Positions 34,973-42,113 of a DNA stretch of 64,000 nucleotides are shown here, piece after piece. Where the stretch lies: NCBI GenBank assembly GCA_947493455.1, contig CANLRB010000001.1, positions 744,001 to 808,000 of the forward strand, in the 5' to 3' direction. This stretch comes from an uncultured Pseudoalteromonas sp. (GTDB lineage Bacteria > Pseudomonadota > Gammaproteobacteria > Enterobacterales > Alteromonadaceae). The position numbers and the translations under genes were made by a program. Each line of letters begins with the position of its first letter. Position 1 is the stretch's first letter. The notes under the pieces were generated by a model. The model worked only from the letters and a program-made list of their open reading frames with translations. It made no database searches and was not told the DNA's origin.

Positions 34973-37003
34973 CTAATTAAAATTGATTGTCATCGAGTCA
35001 TTGAGCTTCTTTTCTAAACCAATATAAGTAGCTTTATCTGCACCATTATGGAGTAAAACCTGACTAGACGGTGAGACAAACGTGGAGCGCCATTCGATAA
35101 GTGCCAAATCATCGACCATGATTTCACTCTCAGAAGTTGCTTCAAATTCAAGCAGAATTCGTATACTACGAAAGCCAACCCTTGGCGAGTTGAAATCAAG
35201 TGCCAATGACTGCCATTCACCACCATTAAGACTAACTTCACCAATTAAATTTAATGGGCTATTTTTTAATGAGTCAAACAGCTTACCCCGTGTTTTACGC
35301 CCCTGCCAATAAACCTTTACTTTGGCATTGCCCTTCGCTGAAAAGCTAACCGACATTGGGTTACCGGCACGATACACGCGGGTAAAGTTTGTCATCGCAA
35401 GACGTACATTGTCATTTGCTTTAACAGTGGCGGCAACGACATGGCTTCCAGATTTGGCGTTTTTTGTTGTGACGACGTTAAAATTAGTTGTGTCTAAATT
35501 GAATCCACGCTCGGCAGAATTAAATTGATTGTGACTCTCAAAATCACTGCCATTAATCAAATTATACCCTAAGCGATATCGCAAATTGCTCGATATCGAC
35601 GCAACTTGATTGGACCAGCTATTCATTGGCAACGGTTTTATCGATTCATTTTCAAATGTGATCTGCGCTTTTGCACTGTGAGTATTTGGCGTTTTTTCGA
35701 TTGTCGCGTGACCCCCATTTGCGTGTAAATAAGTGGCTCGTTTACTCGATAACTGACTCAACCTGCGCAATATTTGTTCCCGGTGTAAACCGGTCGCAGG
35801 CGTGGGTACATAGCCTTTTAAATAAATTGGTACAACTTCTGCGCGGTAGAATTGCTCGCCATCCATCCACACATAAAGAATAAAAGAGTGATTGGTTGCA
35901 TAAAAATATTGGTCAAAAATAAAGTTGCCCATCGAATACGCAATCAGCTTGTTATTGTAAATTTCGAACCCTTGTGCAACATGCGGATGATGCGCAACCG
36001 CTAAATCAGCGCCATTGTCTATCGCCATTTTTAAACGCTGCTCGGTCATTAACGAAGGTTCATCTTTATATTCAAGACTACCGTGGTATTGCACAACGCC
36101 AATTTGCCCACTCAATTGAGCATCATGCGCCGCCTTAATCATATTTTTTTCACTGCCAAGTGCTGCCCCCCCTTTATTATTCGTGGCTGTTTGTGTTGGC
36201 CTAAATCCACCTTCCCAGCCGACAAAGCCATAAAAAGAAAACGCATTGTCGTTCAATTCGACTTGATATGGCGCGAGTGCACTTTTTTGGTTTTTTCCGG
36301 CTCCCGAATACGGTAAGCCAATCTCATTGAGATAATGAATAGTTGAATCAAGACCAGATTCAAGATAATCGTATGTGTGATTATTGCCTAATGTCACATA
36401 ATCTATACCGGCATATTTTAGCGCTTTCACTGTTTCAGGTGGCGAAAAAAACGTCACACTTTTCGGTGCTCTCTCTGCAGGCGTTTTGTCTGCAATTTGC
36501 GTTTCTAAATTAACCGCCGCAAAATCGGCTAGACTCATATATGGCTTAATTATCTCTACGAGTTTTTGAGTATCGGTCGCGACAGAGTCTTTCGAAAGTA
36601 AGACTGGATTATTAAAGTACGGTTTCATATAACGTCGCCCCATCATCACATCACCACCAAATGCTAATAATGTTCGTCCTGCTTTTCGTTCTACCAGCGA
36701 AATCGGCGCAATATTGAAATTGGCTTCGCGTTGCTTTAGTTCGTAATGACTAAACGTTTGGTAAACATCATAATACCCAGAGTTTATGGCATTTAAGGTA
36801 TACGTTTGCGCTTGTGGCAATCGCAGCTGGTATTCACCATTATTATTGGTCGTTATAGACTGGCTGTTAATCGCTATTTGCTTTTGTGCTAATGCTTTGC
36901 CATCCTCAGCCACCAATCTTCCTGAGATCATAACTTGGGATTGAGCAAACGTGCCAAAACTGACAAACAATAAGATTAAAATGGGACAAACTAAATAACG
37001 CAT
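34973..37003 (-). CDS. CapA-family (PGA_cap) exported protein with extra N- and C-terminal domains
   Basis: A 676-residue exported protein. The start at ATG 37003 has ribosome site GAGGAA, and the signal peptide ends near FAQSQ. A carboxypeptidase-regulatory-like beta domain spans about 24-95. A metallophosphoesterase-like CapA domain spans about 108-350 (LLAFGGDVMMGRRYM, ETQIADKTP, TLGNNHTYDY, AHHPHVAQGFE). A linker and a C-terminal jelly-roll-like domain (about 480-660) suggest carbohydrate or cell-wall binding. CapA relatives act in poly-gamma-glutamate metabolism, but no capB/capC genes are present. The ATAACC-N3-GGTTAT box 78 bp upstream hints that it belongs to the same regulon as the D-Glu genes; acting on gamma-glutamyl polymers is speculative. 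Confidence 0.8.
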   Translation of the reverse strand: MRYLVCPILILLFVSFGTFAQSQVMISGRLVAEDGKALAQKQIAINSQSITTNNNGEYQLRLPQAQTYTLNAINSGYYDVYQTFSHYELKQREANFNIAPISLVERKAGRTLLAFGGDVMMGRRYMKPYFNNPVLLSKDSVATDTQKLVEIIKPYMSLADFAAVNLETQIADKTPAERAPKSVTFFSPPETVKALKYAGIDYVTLGNNHTYDYLESGLDSTIHYLNEIGLPYSGAGKNQKSALAPYQVELNDNAFSFYGFVGWEGGFRPTQTATNNKGGAALGSEKNMIKAAHDAQLSGQIGVVQYHGSLEYKDEPSLMTEQRLKMAIDNGADLAVAHHPHVAQGFEIYNNKLIAYSMGNFIFDQYFYATNHSFILYVWMDGEQFYRAEVVPIYLKGYVPTPATGLHREQILRRLSQLSSKRATYLHANGGHATIEKTPNTHSAKAQITFENESIKPLPMNSWSNQVASISSNLRYRLGYNLINGSDFESHNQFNSAERGFNLDTTNFNVVTTKNAKSGSHVVAATVKANDNVRLAMTNFTRVYRAGNPMSVSFSAKGNAKVKVYWQGRKTRGKLFDSLKNSPLNLIGEVSLNGGEWQSLALDFNSPRVGFRSIRILLEFEATSESEIMVDDLALIEWRSTFVSPSSQVLLHNGADKATYIGLEKKLNDSMTINFN

Positions 37004-37080
37004 GTTAGGTTCCTCTATTATTATTGTGCCAAAATAACACATCACGCGAATAGCAACCATTACCTGACCATAGTAAGCTC

Positions 37081-37095
37081 ATAACCTCAGGTTAT
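37081..37095. promoter_or_regulatory. LysR-type palindrome, copy 3
   Basis: ATAACC-TCA-GGTTAT lies between the divergent CapA-family (start 37003) and PlsC-like (start 37157) genes. The arms match the boxes at 28778 and 29850, while the centre is TCA instead of TAA. Confidence 0.65.
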
Positions 37096-37156
37096 TGACT
37101 TTCCCAAACAAATACCGCAAATTGGAGAACTCACAACATTTTAAAGCTGTATTGAA

Positions 37157-37753
37157 ATGACGCAATCCATGCCCCCAGAAATACCGAGAACGCACAGTAA
37201 ATTCGGTCGCGCACTCGGCCGCATTATCCTTAAGACGCTCGGCTGGAAAATTAGAGGCACATTTCCAAAACAAGCTAAGTTTGTTGCCGCAGTTGCACCG
37301 CATACATCAAATTGGGACTTTATCGTCGCTATCGCAGTAAAACTAAAACTTGGTGTACGCATCCAGTTCTTAGGAAAACACACGATTTTCTTTTGGCCAC
37401 TCGGCATTTTATTAAAACGGCTTGGCGGTATCCCAGTTGACCGACGAGCGTCTCACGGGGTCGTTGAGCAAGTGAAAGGTGAGTTCGAAAGTCAGCCACA
37501 ATTAATTCTCGGTATCGCACCAGAAGGTACTCGGCATAAACGGGCGAAATGGAAAACAGGCTTTTTACATATCGCGCATCGAGCACAAGTTCCTGTCGTT
37601 CCTATGGCGCTCGACTATCGAACCAAACACTTTGTAATTATGCCTCCAATCGACATCCACCAAGTAAACGATAAAACCCTGCAACGCGTGATCTCAGTAT
37701 ATGATAAAGAAATGGCCAAATTCCCTGCTAATATGTCAGGCGTTGACGACTAA
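37157..37753 (+). CDS. PlsC-like 1-acyl-glycerol-3-phosphate acyltransferase family protein
   Basis: A 198-residue acyltransferase of the LPLAT superfamily. The catalytic motif HTSNWD (His49, Asp54) fits HX4D, and APEGTR (121-126) is the glycerol-phosphate-binding EGTR motif. A hydrophobic amphipathic segment near 58-90 probably associates with the membrane. The family transfers acyl chains to lysophosphatidate or related acceptors such as lyso-ornithine lipid. With no partner gene adjacent, the exact acceptor is open. It is divergent from the CapA-family gene. Confidence 0.85.
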   Translation: MTQSMPPEIPRTHSKFGRALGRIILKTLGWKIRGTFPKQAKFVAAVAPHTSNWDFIVAIAVKLKLGVRIQFLGKHTIFFWPLGILLKRLGGIPVDRRASHGVVEQVKGEFESQPQLILGIAPEGTRHKRAKWKTGFLHIAHRAQVPVVPMALDYRTKHFVIMPPIDIHQVNDKTLQRVISVYDKEMAKFPANMSGVDD

Positions 37754-37775
37754 TCAAGTCCATTTTCAGTTCTTA

Positions 37776-37982
37776 TTATTCAAAACGCACATCATAACGC
37801 CAAAAGCATGCTTCAGGTTGGTGTTTAACAGCCATCACGGTCTTAATCGAGTTAGTTTGGAGAGATTGTTTACCTAGTTGCTCTGTTATCGGTTGAAGGG
37901 CGCCCACTTCGTGCGTACTTAAATAGACACAAAGAATAAAGATGCCAAGCAACATGCCAAAAACAGTAATGATTAACTTCAT
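37776..37982 (-). CDS. Small membrane-anchored or secreted protein, unknown
   Basis: A 68-residue frame with one N-terminal hydrophobic helix (about 3-22, VFGMLLGIFILCVYL) followed by a short polar tail (QPITEQLGKQSLQTNS). It could be a signal anchor. No family is recognised and the ribosome site is weak. It fills the gap between the convergent PlsC-like gene and the nuclease upstream region, and nothing overlaps it on the other strand, so it may be real. Confidence 0.4.
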   Translation of the reverse strand: MKLIITVFGMLLGIFILCVYLSTHEVGALQPITEQLGKQSLQTNSIKTVMAVKHQPEACFWRYDVRFE

Positions 37983-38256
37983 TTAAACACACAATTCAAT
38001 TTTCATACTCGTAATTCTATTCCACTTCAATCCAAGCCGTCTGTCAGCAAAGTGTAAAGCCTATGTAAAGGTTCATAAAAAAGCACCTACTCTTAATAGC
38101 ATTGTTAAAACCGCTTGCCCGAGCACATGCTTATTAAATTAATGTAAATAAATGTAACTGCATACTGTATAAAATACTCACTAATAGATATTAAAAAGGT
38201 TTTAATATTCAACTTAACAACTCATTTAATTCATTGCTTATTTTTACCTTTATTAT

Positions 38257-38276
38257 TACAGGTAAATTTACCTGTA
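38257..38276. promoter_or_regulatory. Perfect 20-bp palindrome, candidate operator
   Basis: TACAGGTAAA followed by its exact reverse complement, centred about 184 bp before the nuclease ATG. The binder is unknown. Confidence 0.5.
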
Positions 38277-38353
38277 CACTATAACTAGTTGTTTTTTATA
38301 TTTTATTAACAAGAAATTATGAATCACGATAACACCTTTCTATTTGCTTCTAA

Positions 38354-38372
38354 TAAGCATAACTTATGCTTA
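38354..38372. promoter_or_regulatory. Perfect 19-bp inverted repeat, candidate operator
   Basis: TAAGCATAA-C-TTATGCTTA, centred about 87 bp before the nuclease ATG. Confidence 0.5.
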
Positions 38373-38449
38373 CATTATTTCATTAAGCTAACTAATTTAG
38401 CCTGAGTGAAATTGTTAAAAATAAAATAATCTCAAAATTGAGGCTCGTA

Positions 38450-40849
38450 ATGAAAAACTGGATCCCTCTAATTGCTGCACTTGGCGCATTTAATGCAAAT
38501 GCCAATATCGTTATCACCGAATACGTTGAAGGTGGTGGTCATAATAAAGCAATTGAAATTTCAAACTTAGGAAGTCAAGCGGTAAAGTTACAACAAGCAG
38601 GGTTTAAGCTTAAGCTGTACGCGAATGGTGCAACTGAGCCAACAACTGAAGCTGAACTTAGCGGCGAATTGCCACCTAACGCAAGTTTTGTTGTATACAA
38701 CCCCAATGCGACGGATCCATTTAAAAAAGAGCACCCAGCAGGACTTGCTCACAATGTAATTAATTTTAATGGTGACGACGTAATCGTGCTCGAAAATGCA
38801 CAAGGCGTTGTTGACCGATTTGGCCAAGTTGGCGTTCGCCAGCAATGGCAAGATGACAACGGCTTTAATTCGAAAGATAAAACACTGCGCCGTTTAGCCT
38901 CAATCAGTATCGGTAATACTGATGCGATGGGCGATTTCGCACCGGTAATGAGTGAATGGCAAGCATTTGATAAAGATACCTCAGATGGCTTGGGTTGTGT
39001 GGGCGTCGATGCCTGTACTGGGAACGAGCCACAACCGCTTCCAGAAGGCGGCGATGCAACACCCGGTGTGGTAATTATCTCTGAATATATTGAAGGCGGC
39101 GGCTTTAATAAAGTAATCGAAATTTCAAATATCGGTGGCAGTGACGTAGATTTAGCAGCCGAGGGTTACAAGTTACAATTATTTGCCAATGGTGCAACCG
39201 AAGCAACCGGCGAGACACTCCTGCAAGGTTTATTGGTACCGAACTCGAGCATTGTTGCGTATAACAATAATGCCAATGACGAATTTAAAAAAGCAGCGCC
39301 ACAGGGTATCAACGCATCTCAAGCAGTCAACTTTAATGGCGACGACGCTGTTGTGCTACTGAACGATCAGGGTATCGTAGATAGCTTTGGCCAAGTCGGT
39401 GTGCGCCAACAGTGGTCAAATGGTGATGGCTTCAATTCTAAAGATAAGACATTACGTCGTCGAGAGTCTGTAACACAAGGCGATACGATTGCCGATGACG
39501 ACTTTGCGAGTCAAACAACTGATTGGGCAACCTTTGATAAAGACACATCTGATGGTGTTGGCTGTTATGGCGAAGCTGCCTGTACTGGCGACGAGCCATT
39601 GCCAGGTGTCGGCACCGAAATTGGTGGTGGCGGTGACGGTGGTGGCACCGATCCAGGCGATCAAATCTGTACAAACTGCCCAGAGCTTAATAAAATTTTA
39701 GACCGCGCTAATTACGATGCAAACGCGTACTATAGTAACGCGTATGCGGCAAATGCCGATGATTTGACTGCATTACGTGCAGCAATCAATACAGATATCT
39801 CGGCCAATTTTAAACAGCTAACGTATTCAGAAGCGTGGACTGCATTAACGCATACCGACGAAGATCCGGCAAACGACAAAAATGTCATCTTAATCTACTC
39901 TGGTCGCTCAATTCCTAAAGCAGAGAATGGTTCGGGAGCCGATTCAAGTAATCAAGACTATTGGAACCGCGAGCACGTTTGGGCAAAAAGTCATGGTTTC
40001 CCAAGTTCATCTCAGTTTGGTTATACCGATATTCACCACTTGCGCCCAGCGGATGTATCTATGAATACACAGCGCAGCGATAATGACTTTGATAATGGTG
40101 GCGAACCCGTAGCGGAAGCCCCAGAAAACCTTAAAAACGCGGGCCTGACATGGGAACCTCGTAACGCAGTTAAGGGTGATGTTGCGCGTATGGTATTTTA
40201 TATGGATATTCGCTACGAAGAAGGAAGCGATGGCAGCATGCCAGACCTAAAACTGGTTGATCGCATTGATACCGACCGCACAAACGAGTCAGACGGTTAC
40301 GGCGAACTAGGCAAACTATGTACACTATATCAGTGGCACTTAGACGATCCAGTTGATGAATTCGAATTAAATCGTAACCACACAATTTACGAATTCCAAG
40401 GCAACCGAAACCCGTTTATCGATCACCCTGAGTGGGTTGAGACATTGCATCAAGCAAGCTGTGTAGAACAACCTGTAGAACAATTAAGTGTCACTATAAC
40501 AGGCGCGTCAGATGTAGACGAAGGCACTGCAGTAACCTTAACTGCTGACACAAGTAATGAAGGTGTTAGCTTTGCATGGCAACAAATCAGCGGCCCGGCT
40601 GTGTCAGCCTCATCAATGACAGAGCAAACGCTAAACTTTAATGCACCTAGTGTCGACGCAGACACCGCGTTATCGTTTAAAGTGACCATAACAAAAGCGG
40701 ACCTAACGGCAGAACATGAAGTCTCATTTACGGTTAAGAATAAACCGGAAGTGACACCTGAACCAGAGCCTAAAAAATCAGGTTCGAGTTCACTGTGGTT
40801 ATCGCTGATTGGCTTATTTGGACTATCCCTAGTGAGAAGACGCGTATAG
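38450..40849 (+). CDS. Secreted endonuclease I with two lamin-tail domains
   Basis: A 799-residue exported nuclease. The start at ATG 38450 has a GAGG ribosome site, and the signal peptide ends near NANA. Two similar lamin-tail domains (about 20-185 and 210-380) share EYVEGGG/EYIEGGG, FNGDD and RVRQQW-type segments (GQVGVRQQW in both). The endonuclease I (EndA/NucM) domain follows at about 410-680, with the catalytic region NREHVWAKSHG (His near 508) and HHLRPADVSMN. An Ig-like domain covers about 680-765. The C-terminus, SGSSSLWLSLIGLFGL followed by RRR, resembles a GlyGly-CTERM sorting tail processed by rhombosortase. The role is extracellular DNA degradation for nutrients or biofilm matrix. 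Confidence 0.88.
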   Translation: MKNWIPLIAALGAFNANANIVITEYVEGGGHNKAIEISNLGSQAVKLQQAGFKLKLYANGATEPTTEAELSGELPPNASFVVYNPNATDPFKKEHPAGLAHNVINFNGDDVIVLENAQGVVDRFGQVGVRQQWQDDNGFNSKDKTLRRLASISIGNTDAMGDFAPVMSEWQAFDKDTSDGLGCVGVDACTGNEPQPLPEGGDATPGVVIISEYIEGGGFNKVIEISNIGGSDVDLAAEGYKLQLFANGATEATGETLLQGLLVPNSSIVAYNNNANDEFKKAAPQGINASQAVNFNGDDAVVLLNDQGIVDSFGQVGVRQQWSNGDGFNSKDKTLRRRESVTQGDTIADDDFASQTTDWATFDKDTSDGVGCYGEAACTGDEPLPGVGTEIGGGGDGGGTDPGDQICTNCPELNKILDRANYDANAYYSNAYAANADDLTALRAAINTDISANFKQLTYSEAWTALTHTDEDPANDKNVILIYSGRSIPKAENGSGADSSNQDYWNREHVWAKSHGFPSSSQFGYTDIHHLRPADVSMNTQRSDNDFDNGGEPVAEAPENLKNAGLTWEPRNAVKGDVARMVFYMDIRYEEGSDGSMPDLKLVDRIDTDRTNESDGYGELGKLCTLYQWHLDDPVDEFELNRNHTIYEFQGNRNPFIDHPEWVETLHQASCVEQPVEQLSVTITGASDVDEGTAVTLTADTSNEGVSFAWQQISGPAVSASSMTEQTLNFNAPSVDADTALSFKVTITKADLTAEHEVSFTVKNKPEVTPEPEPKKSGSSSLWLSLIGLFGLSLVRRRV

Positions 40850-40887
40850 CACGCTCATTTGCATGATGATTCTCACCAATTGTAAGC

Positions 40888-40916
40888 AAAACGCACTCTT
40901 TTGAGTGCGTTTTTTT
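40888..40916 (+). terminator. Intrinsic terminator of the nuclease gene
   Basis: ACGCACTC-TTTT-GAGTGCGT followed by six T. Confidence 0.92.
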
Positions 40917-40979
40917 ATTGTATGGGGGCTCGAATAAAGTCATACTAACACACTGACAATAAGTTAATGAGAGACGATT

Positions 40980-41606
40980 TTGGAGTTAACCACTTGGCTT
41001 AGTTTAGCCACTATCTGCATCATCGGTGCGATGTCGCCGGGGCCCAGTTTAGCTGTTGTTTTAAAGCACTCAATTTATCACAGTGCAAAACATGGCATTG
41101 TTGCAAGTCTTGCCCACGGCGTGGGTGTTGGCATTTACGCTGCATTATCGTTACTTGGCCTTGGCAGCTTAATAATTAACTTTCCGACTCTTTTTCAACT
41201 ACTCGTATATTGCGGCGCGGTATACCTTGCATACCTAGGTATCAAAATACTTATGAGTCGCTCAAGTCCACTAGAAATTCAGCAGCACAATAACACGCGC
41301 GGTTATCGTGATGCGATTCAAGACGGTTTTTCAATTGCGTTTTTGAATCCGAAACTCGCACTCTTTTTTATCGCCCTTTTTTCACAGTTTATCGACCCTG
41401 AAAATTTGACTTTACAAACAGCGCTTGTAATGTGCTTTACGGTGCTTGTAATTGATGCGCTGTGGTATTTTATCATCGCGATTATCAGTGCCAACGCACG
41501 TGAGCGATTTAATTTATTAGACAAAAGCCATATCATCGATAAGCTGCTTGGGTTTGCGTTTATTGCGCTTGCTTCACGAATTGTGTACCAGCAACTTGTC
41601 TCCTAA
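40980..41606 (+). CDS. LysE-family amino acid exporter
   Basis: A 208-residue membrane protein with about six hydrophobic helices and the LysE/RhtB hallmark GAMSPGPSLAVVLKHS at 18-33. The start codon is TTG (MELTTWL), preceded by GAGAGA; the nearby ATG at 40967 is out of frame. The family exports amino acids or small metabolites such as homoserine, threonine or lysine, and the substrate cannot be assigned. Monocistronic, between the nuclease terminator and a long intergenic region. Confidence 0.85.
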   Translation: MELTTWLSLATICIIGAMSPGPSLAVVLKHSIYHSAKHGIVASLAHGVGVGIYAALSLLGLGSLIINFPTLFQLLVYCGAVYLAYLGIKILMSRSSPLEIQQHNNTRGYRDAIQDGFSIAFLNPKLALFFIALFSQFIDPENLTLQTALVMCFTVLVIDALWYFIIAIISANARERFNLLDKSHIIDKLLGFAFIALASRIVYQQLVS

Positions 41607-42113
41607 ATAGCAAGTAACACATTTTCCTGCAGCTATGTTCGTTTACCTACACTTTCGAATGGTCTAGACAATGAGAGAGTAATACTCTTTTTTATTCATA
41701 TTACTCTCACTTAAATCATATTGATTTTTATTTAATAAAATTGTTAACAACTGCAAAATCTATCTAATTTGGTTTACTTACCAACTTCAACAGCACCTCG
41801 TTAAACAACCCTTTTTTCCTAAAAAATCCGACAAATTACCTATAAGTAGCTCTAAACGGCACTCAAAATATTATAAAAGGCACGTTTTTCGGGTCAAGCC
41901 GAATAACAACAAATTACGTTTGCAAATCTAGCTAACGTATTAAAAAAGCAAATAAACACTCAAAATAAACATTCTAAATCAACAACTTAATTTATTTGTG
42001 ACGAAAAAGTTGCAATCAATGTATACAATATACTTTACACAATCCAAATAAACCAATACCATAAATTAACTTTTTGCATACATTATACCAACAACCGTTA
42101 GTAGGAAATAACA
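41607..42113 (+). promoter_or_regulatory. AT-rich upstream region of the Oar-like receptor
   Basis: About 500 bp without a gene. Near its left end is a hairpin (41675-41708). Near the right end a GTATACAATATAC imperfect repeat and AT-rich promoter-like sequence precede the receptor, whose ribosome site is TAGGAAATAAC. No specific promoter is assigned. Confidence 0.45.
41675..41708 (+). terminator. Possible terminator after the LysE gene
   Basis: A 10-bp stem GAGAGTAATA / TATTACTCTC; alternatively the short stem AGAGT-AAT-ACTCT is followed by six T. The low GC makes termination uncertain. Confidence 0.4.

Larger units (their letters stand above)
37983..38449 (+). promoter_or_regulatory. AT-rich upstream region of the secreted nuclease
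   Basis: About 470 bp without a gene. It contains two separate perfect palindromes (38257-38276 and 38354-38372) upstream of the nuclease start, listed individually. Nothing else was recognised. Confidence 0.5.

Noticed and set aside
37329-37586. Minus-strand frame inside the PlsC-like gene
   Set aside because: It covers the conserved HX4D/EGTR gene on the plus strand and has no features of its own.
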